From: an uncultured Collinsella sp.
Lineage (GTDB): Bacteria; Actinomycetota; Coriobacteriia; Coriobacteriales; Coriobacteriaceae
Assembly (NCBI GenBank): GCA_900768435.1
Contig: CAAGCW010000003.1
Coordinates: 1-64,000 of the forward strand
DNA: 64,000 nucleotides
Reading direction: 5' to 3'
Each line of letters begins with the position of its first letter. Within the stretch, counting starts at the first letter, position 1. Below are positions 1 through 9,536 of this stretch, one piece after another. Both the position numbers and the translations under genes were made by a program. The notes beneath the pieces were generated by a model that worked only from the letters and a program-made list of their open reading frames with translations, did not search any database and had not been told where the DNA came from.

Positions 1-14
1 CGCTCTTCCGATCT
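1..14. other. Illumina adapter remnant at contig edge
   Basis: The first 14 bases read CGCTCTTCCGATCT, which is the 3' end of the Illumina TruSeq adapters. Genomic sequence should be taken to begin near base 15. This marks the left edge as an untrimmed contig end. The antiporter gene that starts the annotation terminates 57 bases further in, so it is complete. Confidence 0.9.
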
Positions 15-70
15 CCGCAGGCAGCGCGCCTTCTATTATTTGGACGGAACCCGTATCCCGACATTCCTTG

Positions 71-1633
71 CTACTTGCCGTCGTCGTCTTCGGCTTCTTC
101 GCGCGCATAGAGCTCCAGCATGCGGCGGCGGTATTCGCGCACAGCGAGCTTGGCGCGCTCCAGGCGGCGGCGCTCACGCGGAGTCAGCTCGGACGGGTCG
201 ACCTCGTCTCCATAGGTCTTATCGGCAAGCAGGTGCGCCGCGTCCACGATGCGGGCATCGATGTGGCCGCTCGCTGCCTCGGCGGAAAGACGCTCGGCAA
301 TCGTATCGAGCGTAGGCAGGCCCTCGAATACGCGACCATGGCCATGCGAGGTCAGCAGCTCGTGCTCGCGCGCGAGCAAGCTCGCTAGGTCGTGGTGGGC
401 GCGCAAGATGTCGAGCGCATCGGATGGATGCTCGGCAACCTCTGCCACGGCGGCGACCGGTGCGGCATCCACCACGCGGTAGAAGAGCTGCGCGAGCAAT
501 GGCATCAAGAACACCGTGATGGCACCGGCGGCAACCATGACCGACGCAATATCTTGCGACAGCGCGCCCGCGTTGACGGCAACGCTCGTAACGGCAACGA
601 TGATCGGCAGCGCCGTGGTGCAGTACAGGGCCACGGTAATGCGACCATACGCCGACACATCGCGCGTCGCAGGACAAATGCTCATGGAAATAAGAATGGG
701 CACGGCACGAATAATCAACAACGCCACGATAAAGCCCACGAGCAGACCCGGGCGCGACGCCACGGCCGTCAGATCGATCTTTGCGCCCGATACGGTAAAG
801 AACACCGGAATCAAAAAACCGTAGGCCAGACCGTCGAGCTTGGTCTCGAGCGTATGGTTGCCCTCGGGGATGATATAGCGCAGGACAAAGCCGGCGGCAA
901 AAGAACCCAACACGATGTCGAGATCAAAGACGGCCGAGAACGCCACGAGCGTGACCAGGATGAGCACCGTCAGGCGCACGAAGGTCTGCGACGTGGTATC
1001 GGCACGTTCCTCGACAAACGCAAAGAAGCGGCTGCCGACGCGCTTGGAGCGGCTTGGAACCACGGCCAGCAACACGCAAACCACCGCAAACAAGCCAAGG
1101 ATTACGAGCGTTTGGATGCCAGTGCGGGCAGACAGCAACACCGACATAGCAAGCACGGGTCCAAGTTCGCCCCAGGTGCCATACGCGAGAATCGAGTCGC
1201 CCACACGCGTGCCAGTGAGCGAGCGCTCACGCATGATGGGCACGAGTGTGCCGAGCGCCGTCGAAGTAAGGGCAAGCGTCACGGCGATACCGTCGAAATG
1301 ACTGACCGAGAACCACGGGGTAAAGCGCACGGCAAGCCAGGCGATACCAAACGTGACGACCCACGTCGCCAAGCCGTAGCGCCCCTCGACGCCCGTGATG
1401 CTCTTGGGATCGATCTCAAAGCCGGCAAGCAAGAACAAAAAGGCCAGACCGAGCTCGGACACAAGCGAGACCTCGGTATCTACATGGATGACGCCGAGCA
1501 TATGAGGTCCCAGCACCGCGCCGAACACGAGCAAAAAGACCGTCTCAGGAACAGGTTTTCCAGGAATCGCCGAGGCGATAAAAGGACTCGCAAAGGCCAC
1601 GAGTGCAATGATGGCGAGTGAAACGAATGCCAT
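71..1633 (-). CDS. Cation:proton antiporter, CPA2 (KefB/NapA-like) family
   Basis: A 520-residue integral membrane protein. The first ~385 residues form about twelve hydrophobic segments with the Na+/H+ exchanger fold signature, including a conserved LAFLFLLAGFEID stretch near residues 60-75. A cytoplasmic tail of ~125 charged residues follows and ends in an acidic EEAEDDDGK. There is no recognisable TrkA-N/RCK nucleotide-binding domain, so it is not a complete KefB/KefC; the tail may be a different sensor. It should exchange Na+ or K+ for H+ across the cytoplasmic membrane. The ATG is preceded by AGAAAGG. It is divergent from purL. The transported ion cannot be read from the sequence. Confidence 0.85.
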   Translation of the reverse strand: MAFVSLAIIALVAFASPFIASAIPGKPVPETVFLLVFGAVLGPHMLGVIHVDTEVSLVSELGLAFLFLLAGFEIDPKSITGVEGRYGLATWVVTFGIAWLAVRFTPWFSVSHFDGIAVTLALTSTALGTLVPIMRERSLTGTRVGDSILAYGTWGELGPVLAMSVLLSARTGIQTLVILGLFAVVCVLLAVVPSRSKRVGSRFFAFVEERADTTSQTFVRLTVLILVTLVAFSAVFDLDIVLGSFAAGFVLRYIIPEGNHTLETKLDGLAYGFLIPVFFTVSGAKIDLTAVASRPGLLVGFIVALLIIRAVPILISMSICPATRDVSAYGRITVALYCTTALPIIVAVTSVAVNAGALSQDIASVMVAAGAITVFLMPLLAQLFYRVVDAAPVAAVAEVAEHPSDALDILRAHHDLASLLAREHELLTSHGHGRVFEGLPTLDTIAERLSAEAASGHIDARIVDAAHLLADKTYGDEVDPSELTPRERRRLERAKLAVREYRRRMLELYAREEAEDDDGK

Positions 1634-1817
1634 GTGATGCCTTTCTCTTGTTTGCGCTTCACTGTAGCACCCTCGCCGTCCTCAACGCGCCGCGAGCTGT
1701 CGTATCATAGTGAGGTTTACAAACATGTGGCTCAAGGCGACCGCAGGGCAGACCCCGCAAACCGACCGCTGCCGCATACCGTACCGTACGCCCAACCGAT
1801 CAGGAAGGCAGGAACCA

Positions 1818-4800
1818 ATGGTCTCTCGTATCTACGTGGAGAAGAAACCCGGGTTCGACGTCGAGGCTCAGCAGCTCAAGGGCGAGCTGACCGAAATTCT
1901 CGGCATCAAGGGCATCGAGGCCCTGAGGATTATCAACCGCTACGACGTCGAGGGCATCGACAAGGAGCTCTTCCGCTCCTGCGTGCCGACCGTCTTTAGC
2001 GAGCCCCAGGTCGATGTGACCTACGACGAGCTCCCCGCAAGCGATGGCGCCGTCTTTGCCGTCGAATTCCTGCCTGGCCAGTTTGACCAGCGCGCCGACT
2101 CCGCCAGCGAGTGCGTGCAGCTCATCAGCCAGGGCGAGCGCCCCGCCGTGCGCTCCGCCAAGGTCTATATGATCTCGGGCGCTCTGGACGAGGCCGCCAT
2201 TGATGCCATCAAGCACTACGTGGTGAACCCCGTCGAGGCGCGCATCGCCTCGCTCGACCTGCCCGAGACGCTGTACATGGAGACCCCCGAGCCCCAGCCC
2301 GTCGAGGTGCTCGACGGTTTCCGCGAGCTCGACGAAGCCGGCCTTGCCGCCTTTATTTCCGAGCGCGGCCTTGCCATGGACGAGGCGGACATCGCCTTCT
2401 GCCAGCAGCACTTCCGCGATGAGGATCGCGACCCCACCATCACCGAGATCCGCGTGATCGACACCTACTGGTCCGATCACTGCCGCCACACCACCTTCGG
2501 CACCGTCCTGGACGACGTGACGATCGACGACGCCGTGGTGCAGCAGGCCTTCGACCGCTACATGGAGATGCGCCACGAACTCGGTCGCGACACCAAGCCC
2601 GTCTGCCTCATGGACATGGGCACCATCGGCGCCAAGTACCTCAAGAAGACCGGCGTCATGACCGATGTCGACGAGTCCGAGGAGATCAACGCCTGCACCG
2701 TCAAGGTGAAGGTCGATGTCGACGGCGAGGACCAGGACTGGCTGTTCCTCTTTAAGAACGAGACCCACAACCACCCGACCGAGATCGAGCCCTTCGGCGG
2801 TGCCGCCACCTGCGTGGGCGGTGCCATCCGCGACCCGCTGTCGGGCCGCAGCTACGTGTACCAGGCCATGCGTGTCACCGGCGCCGGCGACCCCACCGTC
2901 CCCGTGTCCGAGACGCTCGAGGGCAAGCTGCCGCAGCGTAAGCTCGTGACCACTGCTGCCGCCGGCTACTCCAGCTACGGCAACCAGATCGGCCTTGCCA
3001 CCGGTCAGGTCAACGAACTCTATCACCCCGGCTACGTCGCCAAGCGCATGGAGGTCGGCGCCGTCGTGGGCGCTACCCCGGCAAACCACGTGCGTCGCGA
3101 GTGCCCCGCCCCCACCGACAAGATCATCCTGTTGGGCGGCCGCACCGGCCGTGACGGCATCGGCGGTGCCACCGGCTCCTCCAAGACCCAGAACACCGAG
3201 TCCATCGAGACATCGGGCGCCGAGGTCCAGAAGGGCAACGCCCCGGTCGAGCGCAAGCTGCAGCGCCTGTTCCGCCGCGGCGACGCCTGCCGTCTGATCA
3301 AGCGCTGCAACGACTTTGGCGCCGGCGGTGTCTCGGTCGCCGTAGGCGAGCTTGCCGACGGCCTGTATGTCGACCTTGATACCGTGACCAAGAAGTACGA
3401 CGGTCTTGACGGCACCGAGCTCGCCATCTCTGAATCCCAGGAGCGCATGGCCTGCGCCGTCGCCGACGGTGACGTCGAGGAGTTCATGGGCTACGCCGCC
3501 GAGGAGAACCTGGAGGCGACCGTTATCGCCGAGGTTACCGCCGAGCCGCGCATGCGCATGGCCTGGAACGGCGTCGCCATCGTCGATCTGTCCCGCGAGT
3601 TCCTCAACTCCAACGGTGCGCCCAAGCACCAGGTCGCCCACGTCTGCGCCCGCAGTGTGTGGCAGCCCAGCTGGGCCGGTACCACGCTCGCCGAGCGCAT
3701 GACCTCGCTCGTCACCGACCTCAACGTCGCTTCTAACAAGGGCCTTTCCGAGCGCTTCGACTCCACCATCGGCGCCGCGACCGTGCTTATGCCTTTTGGC
3801 GGCAAGACGCAGCTCACCCCGAGCTCGGCCATGGTCGCCAAGTTCCCCGTGGACGGCGAGACCACCACAGCGAGTGCCATGGCATGGGGCTTCAACCCCT
3901 ATTTGATGGAGGCCGACCAGTTTGCGGGCGCCTACCTGTCCGTGGTCGAGTCCATCGCCAAGCTCGTTGCCGCCGGCTTTGAGCACAAGCGCGCCTACCT
4001 CTCCTTCCAGGAGTACTTCGAGCGCCTGCGCACCGAAGCAGAGCGCTGGGGCAAGCCCATGGCTGCCGTCCTGGGTGCCCTTATGGCCCAGGTCGACCTG
4101 GGTGCCGGTGCCATCGGCGGCAAGGACTCCATGAGCGGTTCGTTTGAGGACGAGACCGGCGAGCTCAACGTTCCGCCGACCCTGATCAGCTTCGCCGTCG
4201 CCGTGGGCAAGGCCGCCCGCGCCGTCTCGCCCGAGTTCAAGGGCCTCACGCACCGCGTCGTCCGCATCGCCCCCGCCACCTACGGCGAGGATTACCGCCC
4301 CGACGCCCAGCAGCTGCTCGCCGCGTTTGACGCCGTCGAGGCGCTCACCGCCAACGGCAACGCCCTGGCCATCTCCACGCCCGGCTACGGCTGCGGCGCC
4401 GAGAGCCTCTTTAAAATGTGCGTCGGCAACCAGATCGGTATCGAGCTTGCCGAGGATGTGGACGTGGAGAGCCTCTTCACCCCGCTCTACGGTAGCTTTA
4501 TCGTCGAGCTCGCCGAGGATGCCGAGCTGCCCGAGGTCGCCGACGGCGTTGTCGTCGAGCCCCTGGGCACCACCGTCGAGGGCTATGTCATCGACACCGG
4601 CTCCGAGGTCATCGAGCTCGCCGAGCTCCAGGAGGCCTGGGAGAGCGGCATCGAGGGCGTCTTCGCCTACCGCAGCGCCGGCGAGACCCCCGAGGTCGAG
4701 ACCATCGACTTCCGCGCCAAGGATATCCACGTGTACGGCGGCGCCAAGATCGCCCGCCCGCGCGTGATCATCCCCGTGTTCCCCGGCAACAACTGCGAGT

Positions 4801-5564
4801 ACGACAGCGCCCGCGCCTTCCGTGCCGCCGGTGCCGAGGCCGACACCTTCGTGATCAACAACCTCACGCCCGAGGCCGTCGCCGAGAGCACCCACGAGCT
4901 TGCCCGCCGCATCCGTGCAAGCCAGATCGTTATGATCCCCGGCGGCTTCTCGGGCGGCGACGAGCCCGACGGCTCTGCCAAGTTCATCACGGCGTTCTTC
5001 CGCGCTCCCGAGGTCACCGAGGCAGTCCGCGACCTGCTCAAGGCCCGCGATGGCCTGATGCTGGGCATCTGCAACGGCTTCCAAGCCCTGATCAAGCTCG
5101 GCCTGGTGCCCTACGGCGACATCGTCGACGCCACGCCCGATGCGCCCACGTTGACGTTCAACACCATCGGTCGCCACCAGAGCCGTCTGGTGCGCACCCG
5201 CATCTCGTCCAACTTGTCCCCGTGGCTGTCGCAGTGCAGCCTGGACGACCCCTACACCGTCGCCATCAGCCACGGCGAGGGCCGCTTTGTCGCCAATGAC
5301 GAAGTGCTCGCCCAGCTGATCGCCAACGGCCAGGTCGCCACGCAGTACGTGGGCGAGAACGGCAAGCCCAGCATGGATCTCTCTGTCAACCCCAACGGCT
5401 CCGCACTCGCCATCGAGGGCATCACGAGCCCCGACGGCCGCGTCCTGGGCAAGATGGGCCATGCCGAGCGTCGCGGCGACAACCTGTACCGCAACGTGCC
5501 CGAGCATGTCCCCGGCGATAAGTTCATGCCGATCTTTGAGAGCGGCGTGGCCTACTTCGCTTAA
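1818..5564 (+). CDS. purL: Phosphoribosylformylglycinamidine synthase (PurL with fused glutaminase)
   Basis: A 1248-residue FGAM synthase catalysing the ATP- and glutamine-dependent fourth step of de novo purine synthesis in the cytosol. It is the large fused form: the synthetase carries the ETHNHPTEIEPFGGAA motif (His317), FGAGGVSVAVGELADG and GGKDSMSGS. A C-terminal class I glutamine amidotransferase begins near residue 978, with nucleophile Cys1085 in LGICNGFQ and a likely triad His1215/Glu1217 in MGHAERR. I chose the ATG at 1818 because AGGAAGG lies 9 bases upstream; an in-frame extension to 1710 has no ribosome site and adds 36 non-conserved residues. No separate purQ or purS is needed. 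No other pur gene is adjacent. Confidence 0.97.
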   Translation: MVSRIYVEKKPGFDVEAQQLKGELTEILGIKGIEALRIINRYDVEGIDKELFRSCVPTVFSEPQVDVTYDELPASDGAVFAVEFLPGQFDQRADSASECVQLISQGERPAVRSAKVYMISGALDEAAIDAIKHYVVNPVEARIASLDLPETLYMETPEPQPVEVLDGFRELDEAGLAAFISERGLAMDEADIAFCQQHFRDEDRDPTITEIRVIDTYWSDHCRHTTFGTVLDDVTIDDAVVQQAFDRYMEMRHELGRDTKPVCLMDMGTIGAKYLKKTGVMTDVDESEEINACTVKVKVDVDGEDQDWLFLFKNETHNHPTEIEPFGGAATCVGGAIRDPLSGRSYVYQAMRVTGAGDPTVPVSETLEGKLPQRKLVTTAAAGYSSYGNQIGLATGQVNELYHPGYVAKRMEVGAVVGATPANHVRRECPAPTDKIILLGGRTGRDGIGGATGSSKTQNTESIETSGAEVQKGNAPVERKLQRLFRRGDACRLIKRCNDFGAGGVSVAVGELADGLYVDLDTVTKKYDGLDGTELAISESQERMACAVADGDVEEFMGYAAEENLEATVIAEVTAEPRMRMAWNGVAIVDLSREFLNSNGAPKHQVAHVCARSVWQPSWAGTTLAERMTSLVTDLNVASNKGLSERFDSTIGAATVLMPFGGKTQLTPSSAMVAKFPVDGETTTASAMAWGFNPYLMEADQFAGAYLSVVESIAKLVAAGFEHKRAYLSFQEYFERLRTEAERWGKPMAAVLGALMAQVDLGAGAIGGKDSMSGSFEDETGELNVPPTLISFAVAVGKAARAVSPEFKGLTHRVVRIAPATYGEDYRPDAQQLLAAFDAVEALTANGNALAISTPGYGCGAESLFKMCVGNQIGIELAEDVDVESLFTPLYGSFIVELAEDAELPEVADGVVVEPLGTTVEGYVIDTGSEVIELAELQEAWESGIEGVFAYRSAGETPEVETIDFRAKDIHVYGGAKIARPRVIIPVFPGNNCEYDSARAFRAAGAEADTFVINNLTPEAVAESTHELARRIRASQIVMIPGGFSGGDEPDGSAKFITAFFRAPEVTEAVRDLLKARDGLMLGICNGFQALIKLGLVPYGDIVDATPDAPTLTFNTIGRHQSRLVRTRISSNLSPWLSQCSLDDPYTVAISHGEGRFVANDEVLAQLIANGQVATQYVGENGKPSMDLSVNPNGSALAIEGITSPDGRVLGKMGHAERRGDNLYRNVPEHVPGDKFMPIFESGVAYFA

Positions 5565-5602
5565 ACCTTTCCCATCGGGTACAATCCCCTCGGGTAACAA
5601 CG

Positions 5603-5638
5603 CCCGCCACTGGCACACCCGGTGGCGGGTTCTTTTTT
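5603..5638 (+). terminator. Rho-independent terminator of purL
   Basis: CCCGCCAC (5603-5610) pairs with GTGGCGGG (5622-5629) across an 11-base loop and is followed by TTCTTTTTT. It lies 38 bases after the purL stop and just before the ribosome site of the next gene. Confidence 0.85.
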
Positions 5639-5663
5639 GCTTCGCGCATACAGGAAGGACATC

Positions 5664-6599
5664 ATGGAAAGCTGCAAGCCGCATCTCGCCACCCTGCCTG
5701 GACTCATCCTGGGCTGTCTTGTTTGTTGCGCGCTCTGGGGGTCGGCTTTCCCCTGCATCAAAATCGGCTATGCACTCTTTGGTATCCCGGCACACGATAG
5801 CGCCTCGCAGCTGCTCTTTGCAGGTTTGCGCTTCACGCTTGCCGGTATCCTGGTTATCGCCGGTATGAGTGCAGCCCAGCGCCGCCCGCTCGTCCCACAG
5901 GTACGCGACATTAAGCCCATCTGCATCCTGTCGCTCTTCCAGACTATCGGACAGTATTTCTTTTTCTACCTGGGACTCTCGCGCGCCAGCGCCATGTCGA
6001 GTTCCATCATCGAGGCCAGCGCCAACTTCCTCGCAATCCTCTTTGCCGCCCTGGCATTTCACACCGAGAAGCTCAATACGGCCAAGGTGCTTGGCTGTGC
6101 GCTGGGCTTTGCCGGCGTCGCGCTCGTCAACCTCTCGGGCGCAGATGGCACCTTTGGCTTCAGGCTCGATGGCGAGGGTTTTATCCTGGCATCCACCGTC
6201 GCGGGCGCCCTTTCGACCTGCCTGATCGGCATCTTCTCGCGCGAGCACGACGGCGTCTTGCTTGCCGGCTGGCAGTTCTTGGTCGGCGGCCTCGTCCTCA
6301 CTGCTATCGGCTTTTTGATGGGCGGCGTGCTCTCCCCCACCGCGATTGCCCCCGCCATCGCGCTCATCGTCTACATGGCGCTTATCTCCGCGGTCGCCTA
6401 CTCGCTGTGGTCGCGTCTGCTTGCCGTCAATCCCGTCAGCCGCGTCTCGGTCTTTGGGTTTATGAATCCGGTCTTTGGCGTACTGCTGAGCGCGCTGCTG
6501 CTCGGCGAGGGCGCCGGCACGAGCCCCGTTACCGTTATCGTTGCCCTGCTGTTGGTCTGCGGCGGCATCATCATCGTCAACAAACCAAAAAAGGCCTAG
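5664..6599 (+). CDS. EamA/DMT-family transporter
   Basis: A 311-residue drug/metabolite-type exporter with about ten transmembrane helices arranged as two EamA repeats. The first repeat contains ALWGSAFPCIKIGY near the N-terminus; the second ends with the typical NPVFGVLLSALLLGE motif. The ATG at 5664 has AGGAAGG 7 bases upstream; an upstream in-frame codon at 5622 lies inside the purL terminator and is rejected. It converges on the GGDEF gene, with a shared terminator between them. The substrate is not predictable: family members export amino acids, nucleosides or metabolites. Confidence 0.88.
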   Translation: MESCKPHLATLPGLILGCLVCCALWGSAFPCIKIGYALFGIPAHDSASQLLFAGLRFTLAGILVIAGMSAAQRRPLVPQVRDIKPICILSLFQTIGQYFFFYLGLSRASAMSSSIIEASANFLAILFAALAFHTEKLNTAKVLGCALGFAGVALVNLSGADGTFGFRLDGEGFILASTVAGALSTCLIGIFSREHDGVLLAGWQFLVGGLVLTAIGFLMGGVLSPTAIAPAIALIVYMALISAVAYSLWSRLLAVNPVSRVSVFGFMNPVFGVLLSALLLGEGAGTSPVTVIVALLLVCGGIIIVNKPKKA

Positions 6600-6671
6600 C
6601 GAACTGCCGCGTTCCGAGAAAAAGACGAGGCGTATCTTCGACAGCCTCTACTGATCCCACAAACGCAAAAA

Positions 6672-6707
6672 GGGCGCACGACCATCAATGCGGTCGTGCG
6701 CTTTTTT
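6672..6707. terminator. Bidirectional terminator
   Basis: A 10-bp stem GCGCACGACC (6674-6683) / GGTCGTGCGC (6692-6701), with T6 on the right and an A-rich run on the left, separates the convergent EamA and GGDEF genes. It ends at the GGDEF stop codon. Confidence 0.85.
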
Positions 6708-7850
6708 CTAGCGGATCCGCGCGCCCGCTTTTTTCTTTTCAGCCTTAACACGATAAAGCTCTGCATCGGCAGTGCGCAGCAAATCCTGCCAGGCCTCAAC
6801 CCCGCTGTCATAGCGTGCGTACCCAATTGACATACAGAGCGGATACGGCACTTCGGCCTGTGCAAGCGCATCGTTGATTGCAGTGCTCAGGTCGACAATA
6901 TCTTGCTCGGTTGCATCTCTCTGCACCACCACAAACTCATCGCCACCATAACGCGCGATAAAGCCACCGGACGGCGAACAGACGTCCTTGAGCACCGATG
7001 AGATGATTTCCAAGGCATGATCACCTTCGACATGCCCGTAATGGTCGTTAATATGCTTAAAGCCGTCGGCATCCATAATGAGCAGATACGTATCCTCGGC
7101 ATGATCAGCACCGGAAAACAGCGTCTGCATATACGTCTCAAAACGATTGCGGTTGTTAAGGCCCGTGAGCGGGTCGGTCGAGATTAGCTGCTCCTGATAG
7201 ATAAGGTAGAGCAAAAGATTACTCGCGGCTATGCCAACGCACAGGCCGGGAATCGACCAAGCGACCTGAACAATTCCACCAATCATGGCAGGAACAGCAA
7301 AAAACGCCAGCGTTCTATAGATCGCCTTTGTCTGCAGACTTTCGACCCGTCGCGACTGCACAAACGCATGCAGGGACGTATGGATGATGTAGCAGTAGCT
7401 AACAACAGGCTGAATCATATAAAGTGCACCGCGACGATACACGCCCTGAGTATCGATGTAGAACAGGGCATGTGTCCAGTAGCTGGTAAAAGCCAGTACG
7501 ACCACCAGCGCCGTGGGCAACGTCGCAAGTGCCAGCCTAGAGGTCGTGGTCAAAAGCCGCGAACCCTGCATGGTCTCGGAATAAAGGAACCAAAAGAGGC
7601 ATGCGAGGGCGAACAGCGAAAACGAGACCGCGTTGGAAATCCAGTTGGCAGTGAGGCCCGCCGTGCCGCCCACTCCGTCAGAGAGGGTCCAGATCATATC
7701 GAAAAAGATATACGCGGCCGACGTGTAGCCGAGCATGCTAAACAAAAGCTGCTGAGTGCTGGAGAACAAGGAGCGACGACTTCGTATGGCAAGTCCGATA
7801 AGGACAATCATGCACATCAGGAAAATCTCGATCTTGAGTGCCTTAACCAC
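6708..7850 (-). CDS. Membrane-anchored GGDEF diguanylate cyclase
   Basis: A 380-residue protein with six or seven hydrophobic helices in the first ~210 residues and a C-terminal GGDEF domain. The metal site DADGFKHINDHYGHVEGD and the active-site loop RYGGDEF (GGDEF at residues 302-306) are intact, so it should make cyclic di-GMP from two GTP. The residues five places before GGDEF (PSGG) do not form the RxxD product-inhibition site, so feedback control is probably absent. The start is GTG at 7850 with a purine-rich AGGGGATGG upstream; a nearby ATG at 7860 is out of frame and opens only a five-codon frame. No EAL/HD-GYP partner is adjacent, and the membrane domain's signal is unknown. Confidence 0.9.
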   Translation of the reverse strand: MVKALKIEIFLMCMIVLIGLAIRSRRSLFSSTQQLLFSMLGYTSAAYIFFDMIWTLSDGVGGTAGLTANWISNAVSFSLFALACLFWFLYSETMQGSRLLTTTSRLALATLPTALVVVLAFTSYWTHALFYIDTQGVYRRGALYMIQPVVSYCYIIHTSLHAFVQSRRVESLQTKAIYRTLAFFAVPAMIGGIVQVAWSIPGLCVGIAASNLLLYLIYQEQLISTDPLTGLNNRNRFETYMQTLFSGADHAEDTYLLIMDADGFKHINDHYGHVEGDHALEIISSVLKDVCSPSGGFIARYGGDEFVVVQRDATEQDIVDLSTAINDALAQAEVPYPLCMSIGYARYDSGVEAWQDLLRTADAELYRVKAEKKKAGARIR

Positions 7851-8039
7851 CAGGTTCCATCCCCTCTATATCCAAGTGGCCAGAATCGCCCGGATCTTGC
7901 CGGACACCAAACACCCCTTACTCCGCAGGGGTATGGGGAATAATAGCAGAGCGCCCGAATGACACTGAATAACAGATGCCGTACGGGCGCTCGGATGGCG
8001 TGAATTGCACACGCCGATTTCATTGGTTCGAAGAGACGA
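7851..8039. other. Intergenic leader between kdgT and the GGDEF gene
   Basis: 189 bases without a convincing gene. It holds a short inverted repeat ACCCCT (7913-7918) / AGGGGT (7927-7932) that could form a weak hairpin in the GGDEF mRNA leader. No T-tract follows on either strand, so I do not call it a terminator. Confidence 0.4.
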
Positions 8040-9062
8040 TTACTCGCCGTCAATATCGGTCGCGACAGCCTCCTCGATAGCCTCGACACCGGCAACCGAC
8101 AGGTCTTCCTTGCCCTTGCAGAACTTCTTGTCGACCCAGCCGGTCAGGATCGGGGCCATGATCGCCGTGATGATAACGGCGGTAGCGATCTGGGCGTACG
8201 CGGTGGGCGCAAGTTCGGCATAGCGCGGAGCGACCTCGGCAAGCGCGACCGGCGTGGTCATGGCCGTACCGGCAATGGTGGAGCAGGCAACAGCGGCCTT
8301 GCCGTTGCCGCCGCACAGGCGCTCAAAGGCAAAGGTAATGGGGCCGACGATAAAGAGCGTGATAAGACCCAACAGGATGCCCGAGATGCCGCCGGTAATA
8401 AAGCTCGACAGGCTCATGGACGCACCAAGCTGAAAACCGATGACGGCAATTGCGGGATTGGCGCCGGGAACCAGCAGGTTCTTGATAAACGGGAACAGGT
8501 TGCCCAAAACCATGCCGATAACGAGCGGCAGGATAGAACCGACGATAGTTCCCAGCGGAATGTTAGCGAGACCCGAGACACCGAGGATGATCATCGTGAC
8601 GGCGGGGCCGGCCGTAAAGAACAGGATACCGACAGCGCCCTGCTCGGACTCATCGCCAAACTCGCCCATGATGCCCGTATAGAGCGCCATGTTGCAAAAC
8701 GTGATGCCGCCGATGATTGAGACCGAGCTCAGGCCCAAAAAGTTATCGTTAAAGAAATACGCAACGCCCAGGCCCAGCGCGGCTGCCACCACAAGCTTGG
8801 GGATCAGCACGACGATGCCGGTCTTGATAGCGCCCGGCGTGGACTTAAAGCTGATGCCGGCACCCACGAAGAGCAGGATCGCGGCAACGATGGTATTGGA
8901 GCCGCCGCGGCAGGCAGCCGTAAAGAAGCCGCCGATCTCAAAGACCTGCGGACAGAAAGTGTTGAGCAAAAGGCCAACGATCATGGGATAGATCATGATG
9001 TCACCCGGGATACGCGGTACCTTGAATTTCTTTTGCTCGTTGGCGGTCGCTTCCTGTGCCAT
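8040..9062 (-). CDS. kdgT: 2-keto-3-deoxygluconate permease
   Basis: A 340-residue, roughly ten-helix transporter of the KdgT family, which imports 2-keto-3-deoxygluconate (a pectin/uronate breakdown product) with protons. Family signatures include KVPRIPGDIMIYPMIVGLLLN near the N-terminus, FVGAGISFKSTPG and GGITFCNMALY. The start is the ATG at 9062 with GGGGG 4-8 bases upstream; a longer reading adds ten residues with no ribosome site. No kdgK, kdgA or uronate genes are in the window, so the permease is separated from its usual catabolic partners. It follows azlD on the same strand after a 150-base gap that may hold its own promoter. Confidence 0.88.
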   Translation of the reverse strand: MAQEATANEQKKFKVPRIPGDIMIYPMIVGLLLNTFCPQVFEIGGFFTAACRGGSNTIVAAILLFVGAGISFKSTPGAIKTGIVVLIPKLVVAAALGLGVAYFFNDNFLGLSSVSIIGGITFCNMALYTGIMGEFGDESEQGAVGILFFTAGPAVTMIILGVSGLANIPLGTIVGSILPLVIGMVLGNLFPFIKNLLVPGANPAIAVIGFQLGASMSLSSFITGGISGILLGLITLFIVGPITFAFERLCGGNGKAAVACSTIAGTAMTTPVALAEVAPRYAELAPTAYAQIATAVIITAIMAPILTGWVDKKFCKGKEDLSVAGVEAIEEAVATDIDGE

Positions 9063-9212
9063 GAAACCCCCATTTCCGCTGACGGGGTACAAAAGCCCAC
9101 GTCACGCTTTGCTACAGTAAAGTTTGACCATGGTACCAGAAGAAATAGACCAGCTCGGTGAAAAACTCGACAAGTTGGGATGGAACGAGATTCGGCGCCC
9201 GCGACGCCACCC

Positions 9213-9536
9213 CTATATAAGGCTCAAGACGATATAGAGTACGATGCCCGAGACGCAGCACCACAGCATCGATTTTGTCTTGACCGCCACGACCACGACG
9301 CCGGCGGCCGCAATCCAGGGAACCAAGGCAGGCCAGAGCCCCGCGTCGAACGCGCCGGGACTCACCAAGTCGTTGGCGACCAGCGCGGCAAAGGCAGCGG
9401 GCGGGATATAGCCCAGGGCCTCGGTAATACGGGGCGACAGGGTCCGCCCGCGCAAGGCGAACGCCGGCGCGATGCGAAAGAACGCGATAGCAGCCCACGA
9501 CGACAGCCACAGAACCAAGAACTCGTTAACGGGCAT
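9213..9536 (-). CDS. azlD: AzlD-family branched-chain amino acid transport subunit
   Basis: A 107-residue protein with about four hydrophobic helices and the AzlD-type stretch FFRIAPAFALRGRTLSP. AzlD works with AzlC to export branched-chain amino acids (and analogues such as azaleucine) across the cytoplasmic membrane. The ATG at 9536 overlaps the azlC stop by 11 bases, so the pair is translationally coupled. Size is normal for the family. Confidence 0.85.
   Translation of the reverse strand: MPVNEFLVLWLSSWAAIAFFRIAPAFALRGRTLSPRITEALGYIPPAAFAALVANDLVSPGAFDAGLWPALVPWIAAAGVVVVAVKTKSMLWCCVSGIVLYIVLSLI

Noticed and set aside
1800..6248. Very long leftward open frame (1482 codons) opposite purL
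   Set aside because: It lies antisense to the strongly recognised purL and part of the EamA gene, has alanine/glycine/aspartate composition typical of the complement of GC-rich codons, and no ribosome site or domain.
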